Source: an uncultured Gellertiella sp.
Lineage (GTDB): Bacteria; Pseudomonadota; Alphaproteobacteria; Rhizobiales; Rhizobiaceae
Assembly: GCF_963457605.1 (NCBI RefSeq)
Contig: NZ_OY735139.1
Span: forward strand, 2,324,001 to 2,388,000
DNA length: 64,000 nucleotides
Reading direction: 5' to 3'
Shown here: positions 1 to 9,460 of the stretch, piece after piece
Position numbering within the stretch: position 1 is the stretch's first letter
How the letters are laid out: each line of letters opens with the position of its first letter
The notes under the pieces: generated by a model
Database searches by the model: none
What the model was told of the DNA's origin: nothing
The model's input: the letters and a program-made list of their open reading frames with translations, nothing else
Translations under genes and position numbers: made by a program

Positions 1-206
1 CTGCCCCATGACAGGCCAAGGGTTGGTTCCTGGCAGATCCGGCCCATCCGGCCTGCCATCTTCCGGGTTTCCGCCTGCCGCCACGAAGGGCGCCGGTGGA
101 CTGTCGGAAGGCTGTTTTTCCTGCGTTCTCCCGTGCGCCATCGGCATCGGCGGGATCAGCCGGAATGCATCTCCGCGGGCCAGAGGCGGCCTCAGGAAAG
201 AGAGGA

Positions 207-244
207 GACCGGCGAAGCGACGTTTCCGTCACGGCCCGCCGGTC
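207..244 (-). terminator. possible rpsO terminator hairpin
   Basis: On the minus strand just past the rpsO stop the arms GACCGGCG and CGCCGGTC pair perfectly; a smaller GACG/CGTC hairpin lies inside the loop. The tail is a mixed T/C tract (TCCTCTCTTTCC), so termination would be weak. In relatives pnp follows rpsO, and a structured element here could also be a processing or attenuation site. I see no gene in the remaining bases 1-206. Confidence 0.4.
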
Positions 245-254
245 TGCCCGGGTT

Positions 255-524
255 TTAGCGGCGGATACCGAGAGCAGCAATCAGCTTGCTGTAACGGGAT
301 TCGTCCTTCTTCTTGAGGTAGTCAAGAAGCGAGCGGCGGCTCGAAACCATCGCCAGAAGACCACGGCGGGAATGGTTATCCTTCTTGTGGTCCTTGAAAT
401 GGCCGGTCAGGTTGTTGATCCGCTCGGTGAGCAGGGCAACCTGAACTTCCGGCGAACCGGTGTCGCCTTCAACCGTTGCATATTCCTTGATCAGCGCAGC
501 CTTGCGCTCAGCAGTGATCGACAT
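255..524 (-). CDS. rpsO: 30S ribosomal protein S15
   Basis: Primary 16S rRNA-binding protein of the small-subunit platform. The 89-residue product has the normal S15 length and the family motifs: MSITAERK at the N-terminus, [13 protein letters not shown] near residue 20, the DHxxDxHSRRGLL rRNA-binding loop near residue 45 and a C-terminal ALGIRR. There are two ATGs two codons apart. I chose the downstream one because it gives the family N-terminus and sits about eight bases after the AAAGGA ribosome-binding site, whereas the upstream one is only about three bases away. It is the last gene of the minus-strand translation cluster, separated from truB by a secreted hydrolase gene, so it probably has its own promoter in 525-719. 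Confidence 0.97.
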   Translation of the reverse strand: MSITAERKAALIKEYATVEGDTGSPEVQVALLTERINNLTGHFKDHKKDNHSRRGLLAMVSSRRSLLDYLKKKDESRYSKLIAALGIRR

Positions 525-666
525 CGTCATATCCTTTCAATGAGAGGAAAACAGGGACGCCAAAGGCCGGGATGTCGTCCAGCATTGGCCGTTAAGGCAG
601 GGGCCGCCCGAAGGCGTCCCGTGCTGCGCTGCCTATAAACCATTCGCGCGCGGAAGGAAAGGGGGG

Positions 667-690
667 CCGGACGGGTCGAAATCCGCCCGG
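667..690 (-). terminator. weak hairpin after hydrolase gene
   Basis: Minus-strand CCGGGCGG pairs with CCGTCCGG (one G-U) around an 8-base loop and is followed by a C/T-rich tail (CCCCCCTTTCCTT). It could end transcription of the hydrolase gene ahead of rpsO. It lacks a clean T-run. Confidence 0.3.
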
Positions 691-719
691 CATCCCCCCG
701 AATTCCAGCCCGTCGGGGC

Positions 720-1565
720 CTATTTGCCAGCCATCGCGTCGCGGATCATCGCATTGTAGCCATCGGGATCCTGCAGCATGGCGAAGTGGCTGGCATCCTT
801 CAGGATCACCAGCTTTGCGCCGGGAATGTCCCGGGCCATCTCTTCCGTATGATCGCGCTTCACCGCCTCGTCGTGGTCGCCGATGACGACGGTAACCGGC
901 ACGGCGATCTTGCCGAGCATCCCGGGCGTCCAGGCGGGCTGGCTCATCCACATGCCGGAGATCTGGGTGACGAAGGCGTCATATTCGTTGGGCGTCGGCG
1001 ACAGCTTCCTGTAATAGTCGCCGGCCCTGGTGATGTAGTCGGAAAAGGTCTTGTTCTGCATCACGTCGCCCTTCACCCCGTCGACCGTGACATTGGCGGC
1101 CTGGGCGATCACCCGGGTCAGGTGATCGGGGTTCTTCATCGCCATGTCGATGCCGATGATGCCGCCATCAGACCAGCCGACCAGCGTCACCTTGCCGACC
1201 TTCAGGAAATCCAGAAGCGCCACGTAATCGGAGGTCATCAGGTCATAGCCGAATGGCTCGGTGGTGCGGGTGGAACGGCCATGGCCGCGGCTGTCGGCAA
1301 CGATGACCAGATGGTCGCGGGCGAGATCCTTGACCTGGCTCGCCCAGACATCGGAAAAGCCAAGCCCGCCATGGATCAGCAGCACCGGATCGCCCTTGCC
1401 GAAGGTGGCATAATACATCTTGATGCCATTCACCTCGGCCAGCCCCGAGGCATCCGCCTTCGGCATTGGCGGTAACTCGGGCAGGCTCTTCCAGCGGTCG
1501 TCGGCATGCGCAACTGCCGTCAATCCGGCGATCAGCAGCAACCCGGCAAAAATCCGTTTCAGCAT
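720..1565 (-). CDS. secreted alpha/beta-fold hydrolase
   Basis: A 281-residue serine hydrolase of the alpha/beta fold. Residues 1-21 form a classical signal peptide ending AVAHA, so the enzyme is probably periplasmic or secreted. The oxyanion motif HGG is at residues 65-67, the nucleophile elbow GWSDGG puts the catalytic Ser at 132, and the acid and base are likely Asp232 (GDHDEA) and His260 (DASHFA). The fold is complete. Substrate cannot be read from sequence; esterase or peptidase activity are both possible. A good ribosome-binding site (GGGAGAAATGAC-ATG) supports the start. Its position between truB and rpsO, which are usually adjacent, is unusual. Confidence 0.88.
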   Translation of the reverse strand: MLKRIFAGLLLIAGLTAVAHADDRWKSLPELPPMPKADASGLAEVNGIKMYYATFGKGDPVLLIHGGLGFSDVWASQVKDLARDHLVIVADSRGHGRSTRTTEPFGYDLMTSDYVALLDFLKVGKVTLVGWSDGGIIGIDMAMKNPDHLTRVIAQAANVTVDGVKGDVMQNKTFSDYITRAGDYYRKLSPTPNEYDAFVTQISGMWMSQPAWTPGMLGKIAVPVTVVIGDHDEAVKRDHTEEMARDIPGAKLVILKDASHFAMLQDPDGYNAMIRDAMAGK

Positions 1566-1594
1566 GTCATTTCTCCCTCGTTTGGTATCGGGAG

Positions 1595-1622
1595 AAATTA
1601 GCCGAGATCAAGGCTTTTGCAA
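1595..1622 (-). promoter_or_regulatory. candidate promoter of hydrolase gene
   Basis: On minus, TTGCAA (1622-1617) and TAATTT (1600-1595) are separated by 16 bases and lie about 30 bases before the hydrolase start. This could let the gene be expressed separately from the truB transcript. Pattern match only. Confidence 0.3.
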
Positions 1623-1634
1623 GCGATGCGCGGT

Positions 1635-2564
1635 TCAGCCGAATACCCGGCGCGGGCGGAATTCGCCTTCGGCGATCTCGCCGATGGCAATCAGCCGACC
1701 GCGCGCGGTGGCATAGGCTTCGGGAGCGGGCAGCGGTGCGTCGCGGCCGCGAAGCAGGATCGGATTGCCCATCTTCAGCCGGTGAGCCTGATCTTCGCTG
1801 ATGGCGATATGCGGCAGGCCGGACAGTGCCTCGCCGGTCTCGATCAGAAAGGCGTCGAGGGCGGCCAGCCGCTCGTCCTGATCTTCGATGGCCTCAAGCG
1901 CAATGAGGGTGGCAAGCGGCACCATCGTCTCTTCGGCGAAGGGCGCGACGAAGGACCGGCGGAGTTCGGATATATGGCCGAAACAGCCGAGATCGCGGCC
2001 CATGTCGCGGGCAAGCGAGCGGACATAGGTGCCCTTGCCGCATTCCACCTCGAAGCGGGCGTGATCACGCTCCGCGCCGATCAGCGTCAGCCGGTGGATT
2101 TCCACCTCGCGGGCCGGGATGTCGATCACTTCGCCTTCCCGCGCGAGATCATAGGCGCGGTTGCCGTCGATCTTGATGGCCGAAAATTGCGGCGGGATCT
2201 GCTGGATGGTGCCGGTATAGGCGGGCAGCAGGGCGCGGATATCCGCCTCGTCGGGGCGGCTTTGCGATGTCCTGACGGCCTCGCCCTCGAGATCGTCGGT
2301 CGAGCGCTCCTCGCCCCAGGTGACGGTGAATTCGTAAACCTTGCGGCCATCCATCACGTAGGGAACGGTCTTGGTGGCGTCCCCGAGCGCAATCGGCAGC
2401 ATGCCGGAGGCAAGCGGATCGAGCGTGCCGGCATGGCCGGCCTTCTGCGCCTTGAACAGCCACTTGATCTTCGACACGGCCTCGGTCGAGCCGAAATCGA
2501 AGGGCTTGTCGAGGATCAGCCAGCCGGAAACCGGGCGGCCCTTGGGTTTGCGGGGTTTGGACAT
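1635..2564 (-). CDS. truB: tRNA pseudouridine(55) synthase TruB
   Basis: Makes pseudouridine 55 in the T-loop of tRNAs. The 309-residue protein opens with the family segment [14 protein letters not shown] and carries the catalytic motif [15 protein letters not shown], with Asp49 as the nucleophile, followed by [11 protein letters not shown] and the KxYxF segment. The C-terminal part from about residue 250 is a PUA-like domain with GNP(I/L) and a [12 protein letters not shown] region. Length and start are normal for Rhizobiales. It follows rbfA by about 100 bases on the same strand. Confidence 0.96.
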   Translation of the reverse strand: MSKPRKPKGRPVSGWLILDKPFDFGSTEAVSKIKWLFKAQKAGHAGTLDPLASGMLPIALGDATKTVPYVMDGRKVYEFTVTWGEERSTDDLEGEAVRTSQSRPDEADIRALLPAYTGTIQQIPPQFSAIKIDGNRAYDLAREGEVIDIPAREVEIHRLTLIGAERDHARFEVECGKGTYVRSLARDMGRDLGCFGHISELRRSFVAPFAEETMVPLATLIALEAIEDQDERLAALDAFLIETGEALSGLPHIAISEDQAHRLKMGNPILLRGRDAPLPAPEAYATARGRLIAIGEIAEGEFRPRRVFG

Positions 2565-2661
2565 CGTTCAGGCATTCCATGAAACAGGGGTGGCCGGAGG
2601 CCAGGAAACGTGTGGCGGGGCCACGGGGGTCAGGGCGGGCAAGGGGCGGGGCCGTTTGGCC

Positions 2662-3075
2662 TCAGGCGTCACCCTCGTCGTCCTGCAGCCGGTCGAGATC
2701 GCGGGCGACCCCGGGCGAGCGCAGCAGCGCGTCGATCTTCGAATAGTTGTCGAAGCTGGTATCGTCGCGGAATCGCAGTTCCGGCATGTATTTGAGCTGG
2801 CGCAGTTCCGGCCCGATCCGTCCGCGCAGATATTTGGCATTGCGGGCCAGCGCCTTGATCACCGTCTGGTGGTCGGAAACCCCGACGGGGGAGATGAAGG
2901 CGGTAGCGATCCGCAGATCCGTCGACATCCGGACTTCGGAAATCGAGATCACGGTCTTCTCGATGACCGGATCCTGCACGTCACCGCGCTGCAGTACCTT
3001 GGTCAGGGCACTGCGGACCTGTTCGCCAACACGCAGCATGCGCTGGGAAGGGGCGGAGGAAGTTGGCTTGCTCAT
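2662..3075 (-). CDS. rbfA: 30S ribosome-binding factor RbfA
   Basis: Cold-shock ribosome-assembly factor that binds the 16S 5' helix during 30S maturation. The product is 137 residues from the MSKPTSS start: a short Ser/Pro-rich N-terminus, [14 protein letters not shown], then the KH-like core with [18 protein letters not shown]-type strand order and a C-terminal [18 protein letters not shown] segment. An upstream in-frame extension of 22 residues is not conserved in style and was left out. Located between infB and truB as expected. An intrinsic terminator lies between infB and this gene, so its transcription may be partly independent of infB. Confidence 0.94.
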   Translation of the reverse strand: MSKPTSSAPSQRMLRVGEQVRSALTKVLQRGDVQDPVIEKTVISISEVRMSTDLRIATAFISPVGVSDHQTVIKALARNAKYLRGRIGPELRQLKYMPELRFRDDTSFDNYSKIDALLRSPGVARDLDRLQDDEGDA

Positions 3076-3229
3076 GTTTTCTTGCTCGTGCCGCAGACGG
3101 CGGTTGGGGATCGAACCCGGAAAAGAGTGGGTCCAATGCATCTTTCACCGCCAAAGGTCAAGCGCTTCGACGCCTCCAGTGGCAGGTCCTTCCGTCGCCG
3201 CATGCGGATCTGGTCTTGACTGGAAATTG

Positions 3230-3255
3230 AAAAATGGCGGCACGGGGCCGCCATT
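3230..3255 (-). terminator. intrinsic terminator downstream of infB
   Basis: Minus strand: ATGGCGGC and GCCGCCAT form a perfect 8-bp stem (extendable by an A-T pair) with a 5-base loop, followed by TTTTT. It lies 26 bases after the infB stop and ahead of rbfA on the same strand, so it separates or attenuates rbfA-truB expression. Confidence 0.8.
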
Positions 3256-3280
3256 CTGATGTCTGTGCGAGGCTTTACCC

Positions 3281-6058
3281 TTACAGCGTGCGGGTAATAT
3301 GCTCGACGCGGAAGCACTCGATGGTATCGCCCGCGCGGATATCCTCGTAGTTTTCGAAGGCCATGCCGCAATCCTGGCCCATGTGCACTTCGGAGACTTC
3401 GTCCTTGAAGCGCTTGAGCGTCTTGAGCTTGCCTTCGTGGATGACCACGTTGTCGCGGATGAGGCGGACGCCAACGCCGCGTTCGACCTTGCCGTCGATG
3501 ACCCGGCAGCCGGCGACCTTGCCGACCTTGGTGATGTTGAAGACTTCCATGATCTCGGCATTGCCGAGGAAGGTTTCGCGGCGTTCCGGCGACAGCAGGC
3601 CGGACATTGCTGCCTTCACGTCATCCACCAGATCGTAGATGATGTTGTAGTAGCGGATTTCGATGCCTTCCCGCTCGGCGAGCGTGCGGGCCTGGGCATT
3701 GGCACGAACGTTGAAGCCGATGATCGCCGCATTCGAGGCCTCGGCCAGCGAGACGTCGGACTCGGTGATCCCGCCTGCACCGGAATGCACGATGCGGGCC
3801 CGGACTTCGTCGGTGCCGAGCTTGTCCAGCGCACCGGCAATGGCTTCAATCGAGCCCTGCACGTCGCCCTTGATCACCAGCGGGAATTCCTTGACGCCGG
3901 AGGTCTGGAGCTGGGTCATCATCTGTTCCAGCGAACCGCGCGAACCGGACTGGCGTGCGGCGGCCTTGTCGCGGGCCAGACGCTGGCGGTATTCGGCGAT
4001 TTCGCGGGCGCGGCTTTCGTTTTCGACGGCGGCGAAACGGTCACCGGCGGCGGGCGTGCCGGACAGTCCGAGCACTTCCACCGGCATGGCCGGACCCGCT
4101 TCCTTCACATGTTCGCCCTTGTCGTTGATCAGGGCGCGCACGCGGCCCCACTGGTCACCGGCCACGATGATCTGGCCGGGGCGCAGCGTGCCCTTCTGGA
4201 TGAGGACGGTCGCGACCGAGCCACGGCCACGGTCGAGCTCGGCTTCGATGACCGTGCCTTCCGCCGTGCGGTTCGGATTGGCCTTGAGGTCGAGGATTTC
4301 GGCCTGCAGCAGCACGGCTTCGAGCAGCTTGTCGAGATTGGTGCGGGCCTTGGCCGACACTTCGACGTCAAGCACTTCACCGCCCATGCTTTCAACGAAC
4401 ACTTCGTGCTGGAGCAGCTGGGTGCGGACCTTCTGCGGATCGGCGTTCGGCTTGTCGACCTTGTTGATCGCCACGATGATCGGCACGCCGGCCGCCTTGG
4501 CATGGTTGATCGATTCGATCGTCTGCGGCATCACGCTGTCATCGGCGGCCACCACCAGGATGGCGATGTCGGTTGCCTGCGCACCACGGGCACGCATCGC
4601 GGTAAAGGCGGCGTGGCCGGGGGTGTCGATGAAGGTGATCTTCTGGCCGTTGTGCTCGACCTGATAGGCACCGATATGCTGGGTGATGCCACCGGCTTCC
4701 CCGGCCACCACATTGGCGTGGCGGATGGCGTCGAGCAGCGAGGTCTTGCCGTGGTCGACGTGACCCATGATGGTGACGACGGGCGGACGGGAGACCAGTT
4801 CGCCTTCCTCATCATTGACGTTGAAGATGCCGAGTTCGATGTCGGATTCCGAAACGCGCTTGACCGTATGGCCGAATTCGACCGCGATCAGTTCGGCCAG
4901 ATCGGCGTCGATGACGTCGCCCGGCTTCATCATCTGCCCTTCCTTCATCAGGAACTTGATCACATCGACCGACCGTTCGGACATGCGCTGCGACAGTTCC
5001 TGGATGGTGATGGTTTCCGGCAGGATGACTTCGCGGATGACCTTTTCACGGGTTTCCTGCATCTGGCTGCGGCGGAACTTTTCCTGGCGGCGGCGCATGG
5101 CCGACAGCGAACGGCCACGCGGCGTGCCGTCCTCGTCGAGGCCTGCGGCGGTGACGGTCAGCTTGCCACGCCGACGCTCTTCCTCGGTCTTGACGCGGGC
5201 GGGCTTGGCAGGTTCCGGACGAACCACCTTGCGCACCGGGCCGGCGCCCGGACGGGCGGGCTTGCGGTCGTCTTCTTCTTCCACGTCGACCTTGCGGCCG
5301 CGCGGCGGCACACCGGCAACCGGCGGCACTTCGGCAGGGGCCGCAGCACCCGGACGGGCGGCCTGCTGGCGGCTGTCGTTCAGGCGGCGGACCGGGCCAT
5401 CCATGCGGATGGCAGGCGTGACGATCTGGGTGGTAACCGGCGTTGCGGCAGCTTCCGGCGCGGCACCGGCCTCCTCGGGGCCGCGGGCTGCGGCTTCGGC
5501 AGCAAGACGCAGGGCATCCTCGCGTTCGGCAGCAATCCGGGCCGCCTCTTCGGCGCGACGGCGGACCTCGTCCTCGGCACGGCGCCGTGCATCCTCGGCA
5601 TCGCGAACCTGCGCATCGGCAAGCGCCCGGCGACGGGCTTCCATCTCGCCGGCAGAAAGCCGGTTCAGCACGGCACCGCCGCTGCGGTGGTTGCTAGTGT
5701 CACGGTCGTTGCGCTGCTCGTAGGGACGCTGCGGCTGGTTCGGGCGCTGCGGCTGCTGGGCACCGCGCGGAGCCTGCTGCGGCGGGCGCGGGGCCTGAGG
5801 CGCTGCCGGGCTTCCGCTGCGCGGGGCCTGTGCTGCGGGCGCGGCAGCCGATGCTGCCGGCGTCACGATCGGCTGGATGACGGGCTTGTCGTCTTCAGGA
5901 CGGTGCGGACGGCGCTTGCGGGTTTCCACCACAACCGCCTTGGTTCGACCCCGACCCATATCCTGGCGCACGGTCCCCTGGTTCACCCCTGATGGCTTCA
6001 GGGTCAGGGTCTTTTTTCCCGCTACGCTGATTGTCTTGTCGTCTTTGTTGTCGGTCAT
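3281..6058 (-). CDS. infB: translation initiation factor IF-2
   Basis: GTPase that brings initiator fMet-tRNA to the 30S subunit and promotes subunit joining. The 925 residues comprise a long basic/low-complexity N-terminal region (about 1-340, rich in Pro, Ala, Gln, Arg and Glu with a coiled-coil-like [17 protein letters not shown] stretch), the IF2_N segment [16 protein letters not shown], the G domain with GHVDHGKT near residue 431, DTPGHAAF and NKVDK, and C-terminal domains ending [10 protein letters not shown]. Length and organization are typical for alphaproteobacteria. It follows ylxR and nusA on the same strand. Confidence 0.98.
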   Translation of the reverse strand: MTDNKDDKTISVAGKKTLTLKPSGVNQGTVRQDMGRGRTKAVVVETRKRRPHRPEDDKPVIQPIVTPAASAAAPAAQAPRSGSPAAPQAPRPPQQAPRGAQQPQRPNQPQRPYEQRNDRDTSNHRSGGAVLNRLSAGEMEARRRALADAQVRDAEDARRRAEDEVRRRAEEAARIAAEREDALRLAAEAAARGPEEAGAAPEAAATPVTTQIVTPAIRMDGPVRRLNDSRQQAARPGAAAPAEVPPVAGVPPRGRKVDVEEEDDRKPARPGAGPVRKVVRPEPAKPARVKTEEERRRGKLTVTAAGLDEDGTPRGRSLSAMRRRQEKFRRSQMQETREKVIREVILPETITIQELSQRMSERSVDVIKFLMKEGQMMKPGDVIDADLAELIAVEFGHTVKRVSESDIELGIFNVNDEEGELVSRPPVVTIMGHVDHGKTSLLDAIRHANVVAGEAGGITQHIGAYQVEHNGQKITFIDTPGHAAFTAMRARGAQATDIAILVVAADDSVMPQTIESINHAKAAGVPIIVAINKVDKPNADPQKVRTQLLQHEVFVESMGGEVLDVEVSAKARTNLDKLLEAVLLQAEILDLKANPNRTAEGTVIEAELDRGRGSVATVLIQKGTLRPGQIIVAGDQWGRVRALINDKGEHVKEAGPAMPVEVLGLSGTPAAGDRFAAVENESRAREIAEYRQRLARDKAAARQSGSRGSLEQMMTQLQTSGVKEFPLVIKGDVQGSIEAIAGALDKLGTDEVRARIVHSGAGGITESDVSLAEASNAAIIGFNVRANAQARTLAEREGIEIRYYNIIYDLVDDVKAAMSGLLSPERRETFLGNAEIMEVFNITKVGKVAGCRVIDGKVERGVGVRLIRDNVVIHEGKLKTLKRFKDEVSEVHMGQDCGMAFENYEDIRAGDTIECFRVEHITRTL

Positions 6059-6265
6059 TCCGTTCCCGTTCCTTCGGACAGGGGCCGGATGATGACCATC
6101 AGACCCCGTCGTTCAATGCTTCAAGGCGCGTCGCGACCATATGGAGCCGCGTCCCACGCCCAAATCCTGTTCTCGTCCTGCATGTCCCTGCCGTTGAGCC
6201 GTTAAACACGAGTGCACGACATGCTGTAATTCCCGTCCTGGCGGCCGGCAGTGCCGGTAGCCGCA

Positions 6266-6997
6266 TCATTGTCCTTGCCGGCCAGCGCCAGCCTTTGCCC
6301 GCGACTGGCCGCCGTAGCGGTACCGTTCGAGCAGGTTTGCGCGCTTCACTACACCTTCACCCGCCTGCCCTGCAAGCGCTGCGGCATGGATAAAAGCATT
6401 CTGGCCCATCAGATCTTCCATTTCGGCGTCGCCAAACAGATGGAACGCCGGTATTTCCGCCTCGGTTTCCATGCCGAGATGCCAGGCTTTGCGGGCCTGG
6501 TCGATCTTGCGTATGCCGTCAGGCGCGGCGTCGCGAGAATGGAACACGGCAAGTGCCGCTCCGCTGCGGACCGCCGCATCCACCTTCATCGTGCCGCTGA
6601 TGAACTGGCCGGCCTTGCGACCGAGATTCATCATGCCCGCAAGCTGGCTTGCCAGCAGCCGGTCGATCTGGTCGGCAAGATCTGCCGGCGGCTTGACCGG
6701 CGCCTTCAGCGCCCTTGCAAAAATATTCTTCGCCACCGCTTTTTCAATGCGCTGGCGCTCGATGCCGATCCAGCACCCCCGTCCGGGGAGCTGGCGCTTC
6801 AGGTCGGGAACGACGATCCCGTCGGGCCCGGCGACGAAGCGGATGAGGTCTTCGGCCGTGCCGCTTTCCCGGGTGACGATGCAGGTCCGCCCGTTCATGC
6901 CTGCACCGGATCCGCCCGGCCCCTTGTCGAGGCCGTCTTGCGGAAACCCGTCCGCTTCGCTGTCGTGGTCGACATCGGACTGCCCGGACGCAATCAT
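6266..6997 (-). CDS. YlxR-L7Ae fusion RNA-binding protein
   Basis: A 243-residue protein combining an N-terminal YlxR (DUF448) domain, recognisable by RTCIVTRES, LIRFV, DLKRQLPGRGCWI and a following basic helix, with a C-terminal L7Ae/L30e-like domain (LAGMMNLGRKAGQFISGTMKV). This fusion is usual in alphaproteobacteria; L7Ae-like domains bind kink-turn RNA, and YlxR is linked to RNA or RNase P interaction in other bacteria. The ATG overlaps the nusA stop by four bases (ATGA), so it is translationally coupled to nusA. Precise role unknown. Confidence 0.92.
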   Translation of the reverse strand: MIASGQSDVDHDSEADGFPQDGLDKGPGGSGAGMNGRTCIVTRESGTAEDLIRFVAGPDGIVVPDLKRQLPGRGCWIGIERQRIEKAVAKNIFARALKAPVKPPADLADQIDRLLASQLAGMMNLGRKAGQFISGTMKVDAAVRSGAALAVFHSRDAAPDGIRKIDQARKAWHLGMETEAEIPAFHLFGDAEMEDLMGQNAFIHAAALAGQAGEGVVKRANLLERYRYGGQSRAKAGAGRQGQ

Positions 6998-8607
6998 GCG
7001 TCCTCGCCGGTCTCGTCTTCGCTCACCTCTTCCTGGCCTTCCGCCAGGGCCGCGACTTCTTCCTCGGTGATCCAGCCGGCCGCAAGACGGGCCTGCAGGA
7101 TCATGTTTTCCGCCTCGACGCGCGAAATGTCGATCTTCGAGAACAGGCCCTCGAACTTCTTGGTCTCGCCGTTCTTGCGCTCGCTCCAGCCGACCAGGTC
7201 GTCGGCGGCACAGCCGGCGAAGTCCTCGATGGTCTTGATGCCGTCCTCGCCGAGGGCAACCATCATCTGCGAGGTCATGCCGTCGATCTCGCGCAGCTCG
7301 TCGGCCACGCCGAGTTCCGTGCGCCTTGCATCCATTTCGGCTTCGATCCGCTCCAGGAATTCGCGGGCGCGGGTCTGGATCTCGTCGGCGGTTTCCTCGT
7401 CGAAACCGTCAATCGAGGCGATTTCCGACAGGTCGACATAGGCAAGGTCCTCGACGGCGGCAAAGCCTTCCGAAGCAAGCACCTGGCCGACCATCTCGTC
7501 GACATCGAGGGCATCCATGAACAGGGTGGTGCGCTCGTTGAATTCCTTCTGGCGGCGCTCGCTTTCTTCCTGTTCGGTCATGATGTCGATGTCCCAGCCG
7601 GTCAGCTGCGAGGCGAGGCGAACGTTCTGGCCGCGACGGCCGATGGCCAGCGACAGCTGTTCGTCGGGCACTACGACTTCGATCCGCTCGGCATCCTCGT
7701 CGAGCACCACCTTGGCGACTTCGGCGGGCTGCAGGGCATTGACGACGAAGGTCGCCGGATCCTGGCTCCACGGAATGATGTCGATCTTTTCGCCCTGCAA
7801 TTCGCCGACGACAGCCTGAACGCGGCTGCCGCGCATGCCGACGCAGGCCCCGACCGGATCGATCGAACTGTCGTTGGAGATCACGGCGATCTTGGCGCGC
7901 GAGCCGGGATCACGGGCGACCGACTTGATCTGGATGATGCCGTCATAGATTTCCGGCACTTCCATGGTGAAAAGCTTGACCATGAACTGCGGATGGGTGC
8001 GTGACAGGAAGATCTGCGGGCCGCGCTGCTCGCGGCGCACGTCATAGACGAAGGCGCGCACACGGTCGCCGTAGCGCATGGCTTCGCGCGGGATCATTTC
8101 GTCGCGGCGGATGATGCCTTCGCCACGGCCGAGATCGACGATGACATTGCCATATTCGACGCGCTTGACAGTGCCGTTGACGATTTCGCCGACGCGGTCC
8201 TTGAACTCGTCGAACTGCCGGTCACGCTCGGCCTCGCGCACCTTCTGCACGATCACCTGCTTGGCGGACTGGGCGGCGATGCGGCCGAAATCCATCGGCG
8301 GCAGCGGATCGGCAATGAAATCGCCGAGCTTGGCATCCGGGTTGCGGTCACGCGCCAGCAGCAGCGGGATCTGCGTCGAGTAGTCCTCGGCGTGTTCGAC
8401 CACCTCGAGCAGGCGCTGCAGGCGGATTTCGCCGGTCTTGGAATTGATGTCGGCGCGGATGTTGCTCTCGCTGCCATAGCGCGAGCGGGCCGCCTTCTGA
8501 ATGGCATCGGCCATTGCGGCAAGCACGATCTCGCGGTCGATGACCTTTTCGCGCGCCACTGCATCCGCGATCTGCAGAAGTTCAAGCCGGTTCGCACTGA
8601 CTGCCAT
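6994..8607 (-). CDS. nusA: transcription termination/antitermination protein NusA
   Basis: RNA polymerase-associated factor for pausing, termination and rRNA antitermination. The 537-residue product has the NusA N-terminal domain ([19 protein letters not shown]), an S1 domain ([22 protein letters not shown]), KH domains ([34 protein letters not shown]) and two acidic helix-hairpin-helix repeats at the C-terminus ([31 protein letters not shown]). The two repeats are typical of proteobacterial NusA. It lies between rimP and ylxR. Confidence 0.97.
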   Translation of the reverse strand: MAVSANRLELLQIADAVAREKVIDREIVLAAMADAIQKAARSRYGSESNIRADINSKTGEIRLQRLLEVVEHAEDYSTQIPLLLARDRNPDAKLGDFIADPLPPMDFGRIAAQSAKQVIVQKVREAERDRQFDEFKDRVGEIVNGTVKRVEYGNVIVDLGRGEGIIRRDEMIPREAMRYGDRVRAFVYDVRREQRGPQIFLSRTHPQFMVKLFTMEVPEIYDGIIQIKSVARDPGSRAKIAVISNDSSIDPVGACVGMRGSRVQAVVGELQGEKIDIIPWSQDPATFVVNALQPAEVAKVVLDEDAERIEVVVPDEQLSLAIGRRGQNVRLASQLTGWDIDIMTEQEESERRQKEFNERTTLFMDALDVDEMVGQVLASEGFAAVEDLAYVDLSEIASIDGFDEETADEIQTRAREFLERIEAEMDARRTELGVADELREIDGMTSQMMVALGEDGIKTIEDFAGCAADDLVGWSERKNGETKKFEGLFSKIDISRVEAENMILQARLAAGWITEEEVAALAEGQEEVSEDETGEDA

Positions 8608-8670
8608 GTCTCAAGTCTCCGTCTGTTCCTGTCGGTTCAGGGCTTTCCTATCCCAAAAGCCTGTCCGCGC

Positions 8671-9291
8671 TTATTCAATCGGGGTGTCTTCATCCTCGAT
8701 GTTCTGGTTGGCCGCAGCCCTGAGGGCCTTGTCGGCCTTGAGGGCATCGCGGATCAGGTCATCGGTCAAAATCAGCTTGGCCTCGGCCAAGGTCGAAAAG
8801 GGTATGCGCACCACCGGCTCCTCGCCATAGGCCGCCTGGTCCCGCTCCAGCGTGAAGCCGTCCGCCTCGACGGTGACGATCTTGCCCCGGAAGCGCTTGC
8901 GGTTGTCGACGAGGATCGAGGTCTCGCATTTCACCAGATGGCCCTGCCAGCGGACGAAATCCGATACCCGCACCATCGGGCGGTCGATGCCCGGCGACGA
9001 CACTTCCAGATGATACGCCTTGTCGACCGGATCTTCCACATCCAGAACCGGCGAAATTGCGGTCGAGACCTTTTCGCAGTCCTGGACGGTCATCGAGCCG
9101 TCATTGCGCTCGCACATGATCTGCAGGGTCAGGCCGTTCTGGTTGAGCAGGCGCACCCGCACCAGCCGGAAATCCATCGACACCAGCACCGGCTCGATAA
9201 TGTCGGCCAGACGCTGGTCGATGCCGGTCTCGGTGATCAGGCGCGGCTCGGGCGCGGTCAGGGCAGGCTCGTTTTCGTGTGTATCGGACAT
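8671..9291 (-). CDS. rimP: ribosome maturation factor RimP
   Basis: Needed for 30S subunit assembly. From the chosen start ([11 protein letters not shown]) the product is 206 residues, with [21 protein letters not shown], the [11 protein letters not shown] strand, a [18 protein letters not shown] segment and the hallmark [11 protein letters not shown] motif, then an SH3-like C-terminal domain. The reading frame continues upstream to 9384, but those 31 extra codons run through the leader terminator hairpin and have no ribosome-binding site, so the internal ATG is preferred. First gene of the rimP-nusA-ylxR-infB block. Confidence 0.94.
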   Translation of the reverse strand: MSDTHENEPALTAPEPRLITETGIDQRLADIIEPVLVSMDFRLVRVRLLNQNGLTLQIMCERNDGSMTVQDCEKVSTAISPVLDVEDPVDKAYHLEVSSPGIDRPMVRVSDFVRWQGHLVKCETSILVDNRKRFRGKIVTVEADGFTLERDQAAYGEEPVVRIPFSTLAEAKLILTDDLIRDALKADKALRAAANQNIEDEDTPIE

Positions 9292-9341
9292 CTGGGCAAC
9301 AGGTCTTTTCGGTTCATCCAGCCGGACATCCTCCGGCGGGG

Positions 9342-9430
9342 CCTGATCGGGCATTAAAAAAGAGCGGGTCCGGTCCGGGCCCACTCTTCATCAGACGATC
9401 AAGAATTTGAACCTCCTATAGGCGGATTTT
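9342..9430 (-). promoter_or_regulatory. rimP leader, candidate transcription attenuator
   Basis: Between mltB and rimP the minus-strand transcript would contain, in order, a GGAGG segment, CTTGATCG (9403-9396), an intrinsic terminator hairpin (9388-9356), and CGATCAGG (9349-9342). CTTGATCG and CGATCAGG can pair over eight positions (one G-U), enclosing the terminator. A 'rimP leader' attenuator upstream of rimP-nusA-infB has been described for alphaproteobacteria, and this arrangement fits it. An additional hairpin, GCGC(G)GAATG/CATTCGCGC, lies at 9431-9454. The signal it senses cannot be read from sequence. Confidence 0.65.
9356..9388 (-). terminator. terminator hairpin in rimP leader
   Basis: Minus strand: AAGAGTGGG pairs with CCCGCTCTT (9 bp, one G-U) and is followed directly by TTTT. 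It lies before the rimP start, so it can act as the off-state of the leader or end read-through from mltB. Confidence 0.75.
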
Positions 9431-9460
9431 GCGCGGAATGCAAGGCATTCGCGCAGGCGG

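Noticed and set aside
3100-3165. tRNA-like segment with GGGTTCGATCCCC before rbfA (minus)
   Set aside because: The possible acceptor arms are only about 54 bases apart, there is no anticodon arm and the T-stem pairs poorly.
3299-5992. Very long plus-strand open frame (about 897 codons) opposite infB
   Set aside because: It mirrors infB in a GC-rich gene with strong third-position bias, resembles no protein family and lacks a ribosome-binding site.
9395-9420. tRNA T-loop-like sequence GGTTCAAATTC in the rimP leader
   Set aside because: E. coli has an initiator tRNA gene upstream of rimP, but no matching acceptor or anticodon stems are present here and the expected T-stem does not pair.
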